From: Methylibium sp035762065
GTDB lineage: Bacteria > Pseudomonadota > Gammaproteobacteria > Burkholderiales > Burkholderiaceae_C
Assembly: GCF_035762065.1 (NCBI RefSeq)
Contig: NZ_DASTPW010000051.1
Location: 27,200 to 91,199 of the forward strand
DNA: 64,000 nucleotides
Direction of reading: 5' to 3'
Shown: positions 46,507 to 55,429 of the stretch, piece by piece
Layout: each line of letters begins with the position of its first letter
Numbering within the stretch: the first letter of the stretch is position 1
Made by a program: the position numbers and the translations under genes
Notes under the pieces: model-generated
What the model saw: only the letters and a program-made list of their open reading frames with translations
Told to the model about the DNA's origin: nothing
The model's database searches: none

Positions 46507-47394
46507 TCAAACCGGGCAGCCGCCGCGGATCCGGCTCTGCCGGTCCGCCAGCGGCGCCCCCTGGAGGGGGAGCGGCGAAGCCGCAACGGGGGTGGACCAC
46601 ATCGACCCGCCGATCATGGCGCTCACGCCACCGTCGACCGGCAACACCTGCCCCGTGATGTGCTTCCCCGCATCGCTGGCGAACAACAGCGCGGCGCCCT
46701 TCAGGTCTTCGTCGTCGCCGATGCGGCGCAGCGGCGCATGCGCGGCCATCGTGTCGATGCCGACGCGATCGAGCAGCCCCTTGGTCATCCTGCTGGGGAA
46801 GAACCCCGGCGCAAGGGCGTTGACGGTGATGCCGTGCACGCCCCACTCGCCGGCGAGCGTGCGCGTGAGGTTGATGACCGCCGCCTTGCTGGTGTTGTAG
46901 GCGAGCGTCTGCATGCCTTCGTGGTTGCCGCCGAGGCCGGCGATCGAGGCAACGTTGACGATGCGTCCGCGCCTGCCCGGAATCATCGAGCGACGCCCCA
47001 CCTGCTGGCTCAGCAGGAAGATCGCGCGCACGTTCAGGTTCATCACCTTGTCCCAGGCTTCGAGCGGGTGCTCCTCGGCAGGCGCGCCCCAGGTGGCGCC
47101 GGCGTTGTTGACGAGGATGTCGATCGCGCCGAGCCTGGCGAGCGCCTCCGTGGCGAGGCGCTCGATGTCTTCCGGCCGGCTCGCGTCGGCCGCGATCCAT
47201 CCGGCCTCGATGCCGCGCTGCTTCAAGTGGGTGGCGGCCTCTTCCAGATCGCCGGCCTTGCGCGACGACAGCAGCACGCGCGCGCCGGCCTCGCCCAGCG
47301 CCTCCGCGATCTGCAGGCCGAGCCCGCGCGAGCCGCCGGTGACGAGCGCGGTACGCCCCTGCAGATCGAAGAGCTGCTGGACGCTGCGGGTCAT
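46507..47394 (-). CDS. SDR family oxidoreductase with repeat-derived C-terminal tail
   Basis: Short-chain dehydrogenase of 295 residues resembling gluconate/3-oxoacyl reductase-type SDRs. It has TGGSRGLGLQIAEALG, NNAG, the Ser in NVASIAG, YNTSK and the C-terminal GQVLPVDGGVSAM, where such enzymes normally end. Here about 30 further residues (STPVAASPLPLQGAPLADR and beyond) follow before the stop at 46507. They are encoded by the dispersed GC-rich repeat. The tail is therefore probably not part of the ancestral enzyme. A GAGGAG Shine-Dalgarno precedes the ATG. Confidence 0.9.
   Translation of the reverse strand: MTRSVQQLFDLQGRTALVTGGSRGLGLQIAEALGEAGARVLLSSRKAGDLEEAATHLKQRGIEAGWIAADASRPEDIERLATEALARLGAIDILVNNAGATWGAPAEEHPLEAWDKVMNLNVRAIFLLSQQVGRRSMIPGRRGRIVNVASIAGLGGNHEGMQTLAYNTSKAAVINLTRTLAGEWGVHGITVNALAPGFFPSRMTKGLLDRVGIDTMAAHAPLRRIGDDEDLKGAALLFASDAGKHITGQVLPVDGGVSAMIGGSMWSTPVAASPLPLQGAPLADRQSRIRGGCPV
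46519..46592. repeat. GC-rich dispersed element, copy 2 (in the 3' end of an SDR gene)
   Basis: Nearly identical to 12584-12656, differing at only a few bases (TC/CT in the first stem, one C fewer and one G/A change in the second). The same nested stems are present. It overlaps the last ~28 codons of the SDR gene, read from the minus strand, and ends about 40 bases before the next gene's start. The two copies are 34 kb apart and in the same orientation. Confidence 0.82.
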
Positions 47395-47413
47395 CGCGTG
47401 CTCCTCGTGTCGC

Positions 47414-49447
47414 TCACTGGTCGAGCCAGCGGAAGAAGGCTTTGCTGTCGGACGGCCGGCCGAGGAAGCTCGCGACCAGCTCGTTCGGGTCGACCTGGCC
47501 GCCGTTGGCGAGCACCGTCGCGCGGTAGCGGCGGCCGGTCTCGGCCGAAAGCGGGTCGCTCGCGAACGCGGTGAACAGGTCCTGCGCCGTCGCGAGGCTC
47601 CAAAGGTAGGCGTAGTAGCCGGCGCCGTAGCCGCCGGCGAGATGGCCGAAGCCGGCCGGGAACATCGTGCCCTTGACGTGGCCGAGCGGCGTCGCGCCCT
47701 CCATGCGGGCCCAGGTCGCCATCGGTTCGGGCGCAGCCGCGCCGTGCAGCGCGAGGTCGTAGCTCGCGTACAGATGCTGGCGCGCGAACTGCAGACCCTT
47801 CGCGAAGCTGCGCGAGCGGACCGCGCGCTCGAGCAGATCGGCCGGCACCGGCTCGCAGCTCGGGCAGACCTGCTGGAACAGCGCAAGCACCCTTGCGTCG
47901 TAGACCCACTCCTCGAGCATCTGCGAAGGCGCCTCGACGACATCGAGCTTCACGTTCGTTCCGGCGTTCTGCGAATAGCGGGTCGCCGACAGCGTGTGAT
48001 GCAGCGCGTGGCCGAACTCGTGGAGCATCGTCTCCAGCTCGTCGAGCGTCAGGCCCTTGCGGTCGAAATTGGTCACCAGCGCCGCGGCGGGCAGGCGGCC
48101 GACGAGCGTGGACGATCCGCGCAGGCCCCAGCAGGCGGCATGGCCGTACTTGGCCTCGCGCGGGTAGAGGTCGAGGTAGAGCGTTCCGATGGTCGGGCCC
48201 TCGTTGCGCTCGTTGCCGCCGCTGCCGTCGACCAGCGCGTAGGCGCGCACGTCGGGATGCCAGAGCTTCTGCTCGATCGGCTTGAAGTTCACCCCGAACA
48301 GCCGGCTCGAAAGCGCCATCACGAAATCGACGCTCGCCTGCGGCGGGAAGTGGCGGCGAAAGCGCTCCTGGTCGAGCGCGAAGCGTTCGCGCTTGACCTG
48401 CTCCGTGTAGTAGGCCGTGTCCCAGCGCTCGATCTTCACCGCCGGGGCCGACGACTTCGCTTCGCTCGCCTTCGCGGTCCTCAGGTCGGCCAGGTCAGCC
48501 AGCTCGCGCTTGGTCACGACGGTGCCGACCTCGCCGAGGAAGCCCTGCACCCGCTCGACGCTGCCCGCCATGCGGCGGCGCAGCGCGAAATCGGCATAGC
48601 TGGGCAGGCCGAACAGCCGTGCGTATTCACGCCGCTTCTGGCCGAGCGTGCCGAGCGTCACCAGGTTCGGCGCGCCCGCGCGGTTCTGGAAGGCGCGCCA
48701 CATGCGCTCGCGCGTCTTCGGGTTGCGCGCGGACTCCAGCACCGGGTGGTAGGTCGGGTACTCCATGCCGAGCAGCAGGCGGCCCTGTGCATCGCGCTTC
48801 GCGTCCTTCCAGACCTCCGGCTTCACGCCTTCGAGCTCGGCCTCGGTGAAGGCCACGCGTGTCTGGTCTTCCTGGATGCGCCGCTCGAAGTCCTGCGCGA
48901 GCCTGCCCATCTCGGTGTTGAGCGCCCTCGCCTTGTCGCGCGCGGCGCCGGGCAGGCTCGCGCCGGCGTCTTCGAAGGCCGCGAGCAGGTCGGCGCGCAA
49001 GCGGGTGTCGATCGCATCGGCCGGCTGCAGGGCCTTGAGCCGTTCGTTGATGCGCGCGTTCTGGAACAGCTTGTTGTTGAAGGCCTGCTGGCGCAGGTCG
49101 CAGGCCTGGGCGGCATCGCGCATCGGCTTGTCGGGATGCACGTAGCCGAGGAAGGAGATCGCGTTCAGCGAGTCCTCGGCGAGCTGGCCGATGCGGTCGA
49201 AACGCGCAAGCACCGGGCCGTCGCTCTCGGCGGCCTTCTCGGCCGCGGCCATCGCCTTCAGCGTCGCGTCGCAACGCGAGGTGATCTCGGCCGGCGTGCG
49301 GAACTCGGGAAAGGCGAAAGGCGCGGTCTCGGCACCGGCGGCGCGCGGCGCGTCGGGTGCCGCGGCCTGCGCCGAGGCGAGCGCGAGGCCCGTCAAGGCC
49401 GGCGCTGCAAAGCGGCCGAGGACATGCAAGAGGTTCGTGGGTTTCAT
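47414..49447 (-). CDS. M3 family metallopeptidase with signal peptide
   Basis: Thimet-oligopeptidase-type zinc peptidase of 677 residues, which cleaves short peptides. The active-site HEFGHALHH is at residues 476-484, and the third zinc ligand Glu is expected in the VEAPSQMLEEW region about 28 residues later. The large N-terminal helical domain is complete. Unlike cytoplasmic OpdA/PrlC, it begins with a signal-like leader (residues about 8-29, ending AQAAA), so it is probably periplasmic. I chose the ATG at 49447; 23 upstream codons have no hydrophobic leader. It lies 19 bases upstream of the SDR gene on the same strand. Confidence 0.9.
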   Translation of the reverse strand: MKPTNLLHVLGRFAAPALTGLALASAQAAAPDAPRAAGAETAPFAFPEFRTPAEITSRCDATLKAMAAAEKAAESDGPVLARFDRIGQLAEDSLNAISFLGYVHPDKPMRDAAQACDLRQQAFNNKLFQNARINERLKALQPADAIDTRLRADLLAAFEDAGASLPGAARDKARALNTEMGRLAQDFERRIQEDQTRVAFTEAELEGVKPEVWKDAKRDAQGRLLLGMEYPTYHPVLESARNPKTRERMWRAFQNRAGAPNLVTLGTLGQKRREYARLFGLPSYADFALRRRMAGSVERVQGFLGEVGTVVTKRELADLADLRTAKASEAKSSAPAVKIERWDTAYYTEQVKRERFALDQERFRRHFPPQASVDFVMALSSRLFGVNFKPIEQKLWHPDVRAYALVDGSGGNERNEGPTIGTLYLDLYPREAKYGHAACWGLRGSSTLVGRLPAAALVTNFDRKGLTLDELETMLHEFGHALHHTLSATRYSQNAGTNVKLDVVEAPSQMLEEWVYDARVLALFQQVCPSCEPVPADLLERAVRSRSFAKGLQFARQHLYASYDLALHGAAAPEPMATWARMEGATPLGHVKGTMFPAGFGHLAGGYGAGYYAYLWSLATAQDLFTAFASDPLSAETGRRYRATVLANGGQVDPNELVASFLGRPSDSKAFFRWLDQ

Positions 49448-49475
49448 CGCGGGCCTGTGTCGAGCGGATCGGTGT

Positions 49476-49688
49476 TCATCGAGCCGGTGCCCGGGGCTTG
49501 CGGTCGAGCCGCGCACGCCAGGCGACGCCGGCCACGCCGAGCGCCGTCACCGTGATGCCCGCGCCGACGAGCAACCAGCCCAGCCGGGCATCGCGCTCCA
49601 TCGACCACAGGCCGATCATCGAAGCCAGCACGCCGCCGTAGAGCAGCACCCAGATCCAGCGTTCGAGCGTCGCGTGCTTCATCGGCAT
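49476..49688 (-). CDS. Small two-helix membrane protein
   Basis: A 70-residue protein (68 if it starts at the second ATG, 49682) with two hydrophobic segments: about residues 12-27 (WVLLYGGVLASMIGLW) and 36-56 (WLLVGAGITVTALGVAGVAW). It ends with a basic tail RARLDRKPRAPAR. Similar small proteins often stand next to M3 peptidase genes in Burkholderiales, as I recall. Function unknown. It lies 28 bases upstream of the peptidase gene and 16 bases after the acyl-CoA dehydrogenase stop. Confidence 0.65.
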   Translation of the reverse strand: MPMKHATLERWIWVLLYGGVLASMIGLWSMERDARLGWLLVGAGITVTALGVAGVAWRARLDRKPRAPAR

Positions 49689-49704
49689 GAGTCGGTCGAT
49701 GGTT

Positions 49705-51555
49705 TCAAAGCCAGGCGGGGTCGAGATCGGCACAGGTGGTGTCGCGCGTTTCGACGACCGCGAGCCAGCCCCCGAGCTTGGGAAGTTCGTGGCGGTAGAA
49801 GTAGTGCATGGCAGCCAGCTTGCCGCGCGCGAAGTCGGCACGGTCGGCATCGCCGGCGGCGAGCAGTCGCTGGGCGGTGATCGCCACGTCGAGCCACAAC
49901 CAGGCAACGACGACATGGCCGAAGGCCTGCAGGTAGGCCGTCGCGTTCGCGAGCGCCTCGGCCGGCTCGCCGGTCGCCCACGCGGCCTTGGTCGCGGCAC
50001 CGAGGCGCTGCAGGGCCGCGGCAAGCGCGTTCGCGTGCTCGGCGAGCCCTTCCAGCTGACCGGCGCGCGCGGCCGTCGCGTCGATGCGCGCCGCGAGCAG
50101 CTTCAAGGCCGCGCCACCCTCCATGCGGACCTTGCGGCCCAGCAGGTCCAGCCCCTGGATCCCGTGCGTGCCCTCGTGGATCATGTTCAGGCGGTTGTCG
50201 CGCCAGTGCTGCTCGACCGGGAAGTCGCGCGTGTAGCCGTAGCCGCCGTGCACCTGGATGGCGAGGCTGTTGGCCTCCAGGCACCACTCGCTGGGCCAGC
50301 TCTTCGCGATCGGCGTCAGCACTTCCAGCAGGCGCTTCGCGTTGGCCGCGGCGGCTTGGTCGCCGGTGTGCAATTCGTCGACGAGGCGCGCGCAGTACAG
50401 CGACAGCGCCAGGCCGCCCTCGACATAGCTCTTCTGCGCGAGCAGCATCCGCTTGACGTCGGCATGCTCGACGATCGGCACCTGCGGCGCGCTCGCGTCC
50501 TTGCCCTCGATCGTCATCGCGCGGCCCTGCGGGCGCTGCTTCGCGTAGCCGACGCTCGCCTCGTAGCCGGCGTAGCCGAGCATCACGGCGCCGAGGCCCA
50601 CGCCGATGCGCGCCTCGTTCATCATGTGGAACATGCAGGCGAGCCCGCCGCCCACCGGGCCGACGCGGTAGCCGATCGCGCCTGCTTCGCCGCCCGGCTT
50701 GAACCGCCCTTCGCCGAAGTTCAGCAGCGTGTTGGTCGTGCCGCGGTAGCCGAGCTTGTGGTTCAGGCCGGCGAGCGCGACGTCGTTGCGCTCGCCGCTC
50801 AACGAAGCGTCGGGCCGCACCAGGTGCTTGGGCACGATGAACAGCGAGATGCCCTTGGTGCCGGGCGGCAGCTTGCCGCGCTGTTCGCCGGCTTCGGCGG
50901 GGATCTTCGCGAGCACGAGGTGGACGATGTTCTCGGTCAACTCGTGTTCGCCGCCGGAGATCCACATCTTGTTGCCGCGCAAACGGTAGCGAGGGCCGAG
51001 CGGGTCGGCTTCGAAGTCGGCGCCGTCGGGCACGGCGCGCGTGGCGATGTCGCTGAGGCTGGAGCCGGCCTGCGCCTCGGACAGGCACATCGTGCCGAAC
51101 CAGCGGCCCGCGAACTCGTGCTTCGCAAAGGTTTCGATCTGCTGCGGCGTGCCATGCGCCATCAGCAGGCTCGCGTTGCCCGAGGTCAGCATCGCGTAGC
51201 CGCTCATCGCGACGCTGGCTTTGGAGAAGAAGGCGTTGCCGGCCATCTCGACCACGCAGGGCAGCTGCATGCCGCCGTGCGCATAGTTCTGCGCGGCGGC
51301 GAGCATGCCGCTTTCGGCATAGGCGCGCGTCGCGTCGTGCGTGGCCTGCGGCAGATGGACCTTCTCGCCGTCGAAGTGCGGCTCCTGGATGTCGGCCAGG
51401 CGGTTGAACGGCGCGAACCTGTCGCGGGCGATGCGCTCGCAGGTGTCGAGCACCGAGGCGAAGGTTTCGCGGCTGTGATCGGCGAAGCGATCGCGCGTGG
51501 TCAGGGCCTCGACTTCGAGCCAGTCGTGGAGGAGGAAGTCGAGCGTCGCGCGCAT
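49705..51555 (-). CDS. Acyl-CoA dehydrogenase
   Basis: FAD-dependent acyl-CoA dehydrogenase of 616 residues, which introduces the first double bond in beta-oxidation. It shows the FAD/substrate motif MCLSEAQAGSSLSDI, NKMWISGGEHEL, the RIGVGLGAVMLGYAGYE helix and the C-terminal QVHGGYGYTRDFPVEQHWRD with the region of the catalytic Glu. Its length (about 200 residues above the 380-residue short form) and C-terminal helical domain match the DmdC/long-chain-type group. The ATG at 51555 is 9 bases after the thioesterase stop. It is the last enzyme of the catabolic run. Confidence 0.93.
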   Translation of the reverse strand: MRATLDFLLHDWLEVEALTTRDRFADHSRETFASVLDTCERIARDRFAPFNRLADIQEPHFDGEKVHLPQATHDATRAYAESGMLAAAQNYAHGGMQLPCVVEMAGNAFFSKASVAMSGYAMLTSGNASLLMAHGTPQQIETFAKHEFAGRWFGTMCLSEAQAGSSLSDIATRAVPDGADFEADPLGPRYRLRGNKMWISGGEHELTENIVHLVLAKIPAEAGEQRGKLPPGTKGISLFIVPKHLVRPDASLSGERNDVALAGLNHKLGYRGTTNTLLNFGEGRFKPGGEAGAIGYRVGPVGGGLACMFHMMNEARIGVGLGAVMLGYAGYEASVGYAKQRPQGRAMTIEGKDASAPQVPIVEHADVKRMLLAQKSYVEGGLALSLYCARLVDELHTGDQAAAANAKRLLEVLTPIAKSWPSEWCLEANSLAIQVHGGYGYTRDFPVEQHWRDNRLNMIHEGTHGIQGLDLLGRKVRMEGGAALKLLAARIDATAARAGQLEGLAEHANALAAALQRLGAATKAAWATGEPAEALANATAYLQAFGHVVVAWLWLDVAITAQRLLAAGDADRADFARGKLAAMHYFYRHELPKLGGWLAVVETRDTTCADLDPAWL

Positions 51556-51563
51556 CGTCGGGA

Positions 51564-52022
51564 TCAGGCCTTCGCCGGCGCCTCGGCGAGCTTGGCGATC
51601 GTCCCCTGCGCCATCGCGACCAGCTTCTCCGCACCGTCCTTCACCGCGAACACGTCGCAGCGACAGACGGCCTGGCTGCGGCTCACCGCAACCGCGTCCG
51701 CTCGCGCGATCAGCCGGTTGCCGACGCCCGGCCGCACGTAGTTGATCTTCATCTCGGAGGTCAGCACCGGCACCTGCATCGCGGTGCCGCCGGCATAGGT
51801 CAAGGCCAGATCGGCGAGGTAGCTCAAGACGCCGCCGTGCGCGAAACCGTCGTGCTGGGTCAGGCGGTCGTCGAGCGTCAAGGCCAGCTCGCAATGGCCA
51901 GGCGTCAGCGCGACGAGTTCGGTGCCGAGCAGCCGGCTCAGGCCCTGCCTGGCAAGGATGTCCCGCCCCATCGCGAGGAAAGCTTCCGGCGACACGCCGG
52001 CCTCCGCGGCGACGCTGCTCAC
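51564..52022 (-). CDS. PaaI family hot-dog thioesterase
   Basis: Hot-dog thioesterase of 152 residues with the active-site region DGFAHGGVLSYLADLALTYAGG and later TSEMKINYVRPG. It probably releases CoA from dead-end or aromatic acyl-CoA intermediates in the pathway encoded here. The start is a GTG (52022) overlapping the thiolase TGA as GTGA; a later ATG (MGRDILARQG) would shorten it by 17 residues. It lies between thiolase and acyl-CoA dehydrogenase genes on the same strand. Confidence 0.85.
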   Translation of the reverse strand: MSSVAAEAGVSPEAFLAMGRDILARQGLSRLLGTELVALTPGHCELALTLDDRLTQHDGFAHGGVLSYLADLALTYAGGTAMQVPVLTSEMKINYVRPGVGNRLIARADAVAVSRSQAVCRCDVFAVKDGAEKLVAMAQGTIAKLAEAPAKA

Positions 52023-53194
52023 AGCACCTCGAACACGCCGGCCGCGCCCATGCCGCCGCCGATGCACATCGTGACCGCCACGCGCTTGGCGCCGCGCCGC
52101 TTGCCCTCGATCAGCGCATGGCCGGTGAGCCGCTGGCCGCTCATGCCGTAGGGGTGGCCGATCGCGATGGCGCCGCCGTTGACGTTGAGGCGCTCGTAGG
52201 GGATGCCGATCTTGTCGGCGCTGTAGAGCACCTGGACGGCGAAGGCCTCGTTGAGCTCCCACAGGTCGATGTCGTCGACCTTCAGGCCGAGCCGGCCCAG
52301 CAGCTTGGGCACGGCGAAGACGGGACCGATGCCCATCTCGTCGGGCTCGCAGCCGGCCACCGCAAAGCCGAGGAAGCGGCCGAGCGGCTTCAGGCCCTTC
52401 TGCTCGGCGTAGCTCTCGCTGACGACCACGCAGGCGCCGGCGCCGTCGCTGAACTGGCTCGCATTGCCGGCGGTTACCACGCCACCGGGCACCGCGGTGC
52501 GGATGTCCTTGATCGATTCGTACGTGGTGCCGGGGCGCAGGCCCTCGTCGGCCTTGACCGTCACCTGCTTCGCGCGCAGGCCGAGCACGGCATCGGCGAC
52601 GCCGGCGGTCACGGTGATCGGCGCGATCTCGGCGTCGAACAGCCCCTTCTCCTGCGCAGCGCAGGCCTTCTGCTGGCTCTCGGCGCCGAAGCGGTCCATG
52701 CGCTCCTTGCTCACGCCGTAGCGCTTGGCCACCTGCTCGGCGGTCTGCATCATGTTCCAGTAGATCTCGGGCTTGCTCGCGTCGAGCGCCGGGTCCTTGA
52801 ACATGTGGAGGTTCATTTCCTGCTGCACGCAGGAGATGCTCTCGACGCCGCCGGCGACGTACACGTCGCCCTCGCCCGCGACGATGCGCTGTGCGGCCAT
52901 CGCGATCGTCTGCAGGCCGCTCGAGCAGAAGCGGTTCACGGTGACGCCGGCCACACCGACCGGCAGGCCCGCGGCGAGCGCAGCCTGGCGGGCGATGTTC
53001 CAGCCGGTCGCGCCCTCGGGGTTGGCGCAGCCGAGCAGCACGTCCTCGATCGCGCCCGGCTCGATGCCCGCGCGCTCGACCGCGGCCCTGACCACATGGC
53101 CGCCGAGCGTCGCGCCGTGAGTCATGTTGAAGGCGCCCTTCCAGCTCTTGGCGAGCGGCGTGCGGGCGGTGGAGACGATGACGGCAGAGGTCAT
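52019..53194 (-). CDS. Acetyl-CoA acyltransferase (thiolase)
   Basis: Thiolase of 391 residues that cleaves 3-oxoacyl-CoA to acetyl-CoA and a shortened acyl-CoA. Catalytic residues are Cys90 in VNRFCSSGLQ, His in NGGAIAIGHPYGMSG and the second Cys in MCIGGGMGAAG. Start MTSAVIVSTARTP is canonical. It lies 20 bases after the FadB-like gene, so together they form the trifunctional beta-oxidation pair, and its stop overlaps the thioesterase start. The name fadA is plausible, but several thiolase paralogues are expected in such genomes. Confidence 0.93.
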   Translation of the reverse strand: MTSAVIVSTARTPLAKSWKGAFNMTHGATLGGHVVRAAVERAGIEPGAIEDVLLGCANPEGATGWNIARQAALAAGLPVGVAGVTVNRFCSSGLQTIAMAAQRIVAGEGDVYVAGGVESISCVQQEMNLHMFKDPALDASKPEIYWNMMQTAEQVAKRYGVSKERMDRFGAESQQKACAAQEKGLFDAEIAPITVTAGVADAVLGLRAKQVTVKADEGLRPGTTYESIKDIRTAVPGGVVTAGNASQFSDGAGACVVVSESYAEQKGLKPLGRFLGFAVAGCEPDEMGIGPVFAVPKLLGRLGLKVDDIDLWELNEAFAVQVLYSADKIGIPYERLNVNGGAIAIGHPYGMSGQRLTGHALIEGKRRGAKRVAVTMCIGGGMGAAGVFEVL

Positions 53195-53214
53195 GGTGCG
53201 TTCCTCGATTCGAT

Positions 53215-55308
53215 TCAGGAGAAGGTCTTGCCTTCGGCGGCCAGCTTCGCAAGCAGCGGGGCCGGCTCCCAGAACGCGGCGTCGTCGTGCGGGTTGCGCT
53301 GGAAACGCTTCATCGCCTGCACGACGTTGAACAGTCCCTGCGTGTCGGCGTAGCACATCGGGCCGCCGCGGTGCAGCGGGAAGCCGTAGCCGGTGAGGTA
53401 GACCATGTCGATGTCGCTCGCCTTGCTGGCGATGCCTTCCTCGACGATCTTCGCGCCCTCGTTCACCAGCGCGTAGACGAGGCGATGCACGATTTCCTCG
53501 TCGCCGATCTTGCGCGGCGTGATGCCAAGTTCCGCGCGGTGCTTGGCGATCATGTCTTCGACGAGCTTCGACGGGATCGCGTCGCGCTTGCCCGCCTGGT
53601 AGTCGTACCAGCCGGCGCCGGTCTTCTGGCCGTAGCGGCCCAGCTCGCACAGCAGGTCGGCCGTCTTGCTGTAGCGCATGTGCGGCTTCTCGACGTAGCG
53701 GCGCTTGCGGATCGCCCAGCCGATGTCGTTGCCGGCAAGATCGCCCATGCGGAACGGGCCCATCGCGAAGCCGAACTTCTCGATCGCGCGGTCCACCTGC
53801 GCCGGCGTCGCGCCCTCTTCCAACAGGAAGCCGGCTTGGCGCGAGTACTGCTCGATCATGCGGTTGCCGATGAAGCCGTCGCACACGCCGGAGACGACGC
53901 AGGTCTTGCGGATCTTCTTGCCGAGTTGCATCACGGTGGCGAGCACGTCCTTCGCCGTCTTCTCGGCGCGCACCACCTCCAGCAGCTTCATCACGTTGGC
54001 CGGGCTGAAGAAGTGCGTGCCGACGACATCCTGCGGCCGCTTCGTGAACGCGGCGATCCTGTTCATGTCGAGCGTCGAGGTGTTGCTCGCGAGGATCGCG
54101 CCGGGCTTCATCACCTCGTCCAGCGTGGTGAAGACCTTTTCCTTGACGCCGAGGTCCTCGAACACCGCCTCGATCACCATGTCGGCGTCCTTCAGGTCGG
54201 CGTAGTTGAGCGTGGTGCTCAGAAGGCTCATGCGCTGCTCGTACTTGTCGGCCTTGAGCTTGCCCTTCTTGACCTGGGCCTCGTAGTTCTTGCGGATGGT
54301 CGCGACGCCCTTGTCGAGCGCTTCCTGCTTCATCTCGAGCATCACGACGGGGATGCCGGCGTTGAGGAAGTTCATCGCGATGCCGCCGCCCATCGTGCCG
54401 GCGCCGATCACCGCGAGCTTCTTCACCTGGCGCACCGGCGTGTCGTCGGGCACGTCGGGGATCTTGCTCGCCGCGCGCTCGGCGAAGAAGGCATGGCGCA
54501 GCGCCTTGCACTCCGGCGTGAGCATCAGCGCGACGAAAGCTTCGCGCTCGTAGACCATCCCGACGTCAAACGGCAGCTTGGTGCTCTGCTCGACGCAGTC
54601 GACGCAGCGCGCCGGCGCGGGGAATTGCTTCGCCATCGCCTTGACGGTGTTGCGCGCGAACTGGAAGTAGGCGTCGCCCTGCGGGTGCGACGACTTGCGA
54701 TCGCGCACGCGCGGCAAGGGGCGCGCCGCCGCAATCTCGTTCGCATACGCGATGGCGCCCGCAACGAGGTCGCCCTCGACGATCTTCTGGAACAGCACCT
54801 GCCCCGGAATCTGCGCGAGCAGTTCGCTCTTCACGGGCTCGCCGCTCACGATCATGTTGAGTGCGGCCTCGACGCCGATCGCCCGCGGCAGCCGCTGCGT
54901 GCCACCGGCGCCGGGTACCAGGCCGATCTTCACTTCGGGCAGTGCCACGTTCGTGTCCGCCGCAGCAACGCGGTAGTGACAGCCCAGCGCCAGTTCGAGC
55001 CCGCCGCCCATCGCCGTGCCGTGCAAGGCGGCCACCACCGGCTTGTCGCTGGCCTCCACGAGGTTGATCAGGCTGATGAGATTCGGCTCCGCGGTCGCCT
55101 TCGGCGAGCCGAACTCCCGGATGTCGGCACCGCCGGAGAACGCCCGACCGGCGCCACAAAGCACCACCGCTTTCACCGCCGCATCGGCCTGCGCGCGCTC
55201 GATGCCTTCGGCGACGGCGCGCCGCGTCTCGTAGCCGAGCCCGTTCACCGGTGGGTTGTTCAGGGTGATGACGGCGACGCCGTCGCGAACTTCGTAGCTG
55301 GCGCTCAT
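53215..55308 (-). CDS. Enoyl-CoA hydratase / 3-hydroxyacyl-CoA dehydrogenase (FadB-like)
   Basis: Bifunctional beta-oxidation enzyme of 697 residues. The N-terminal crotonase domain (about 1-190) has SGGADIREFGSP, GGGLELALGCHYRVA and LPEVKIGLVPGAGGTQRLPR with both catalytic Glu residues. The dehydrogenase part (about 295-690) has the NAD motif VIGAGTMGGGIAMNFLNAG, HFFSPANVMKLLEVV and NRMIEQYSRQAGFLLEEG. It hydrates enoyl-CoA and oxidises the hydroxyacyl-CoA, passing the product to the thiolase encoded 20 bases downstream. The 121-base gap upstream (55309-55429) holds a weak GTGCG-N10-CGCAC inverted repeat at 55351-55370. Confidence 0.95.
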   Translation of the reverse strand: MSASYEVRDGVAVITLNNPPVNGLGYETRRAVAEGIERAQADAAVKAVVLCGAGRAFSGGADIREFGSPKATAEPNLISLINLVEASDKPVVAALHGTAMGGGLELALGCHYRVAAADTNVALPEVKIGLVPGAGGTQRLPRAIGVEAALNMIVSGEPVKSELLAQIPGQVLFQKIVEGDLVAGAIAYANEIAAARPLPRVRDRKSSHPQGDAYFQFARNTVKAMAKQFPAPARCVDCVEQSTKLPFDVGMVYEREAFVALMLTPECKALRHAFFAERAASKIPDVPDDTPVRQVKKLAVIGAGTMGGGIAMNFLNAGIPVVMLEMKQEALDKGVATIRKNYEAQVKKGKLKADKYEQRMSLLSTTLNYADLKDADMVIEAVFEDLGVKEKVFTTLDEVMKPGAILASNTSTLDMNRIAAFTKRPQDVVGTHFFSPANVMKLLEVVRAEKTAKDVLATVMQLGKKIRKTCVVSGVCDGFIGNRMIEQYSRQAGFLLEEGATPAQVDRAIEKFGFAMGPFRMGDLAGNDIGWAIRKRRYVEKPHMRYSKTADLLCELGRYGQKTGAGWYDYQAGKRDAIPSKLVEDMIAKHRAELGITPRKIGDEEIVHRLVYALVNEGAKIVEEGIASKASDIDMVYLTGYGFPLHRGGPMCYADTQGLFNVVQAMKRFQRNPHDDAAFWEPAPLLAKLAAEGKTFS

Positions 55309-55350
55309 GAATCGACCCCCGTGATTGGCTCAGGCAGGAAAAGAACGACC

Positions 55351-55370
55351 GTGCGATTTTGCGACCGCAC
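55351..55370. promoter_or_regulatory. Candidate operator upstream of the FadB-like gene
   Basis: GTGCG and CGCAC flank a 10-base, A/T-containing centre about 45 bases before the start codon of the FadB-like gene, in the gap after livF. Beta-oxidation operons are often controlled by TetR-type repressors binding such sites; no regulator gene is seen in this window, so the call is speculative. Confidence 0.22.
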
Positions 55371-55429
55371 CGCAGCAGCGGCCTGTCAAGGCGGCGACAA
55401 GCCTACGCCGATCGCATGAACCCCAGCGC

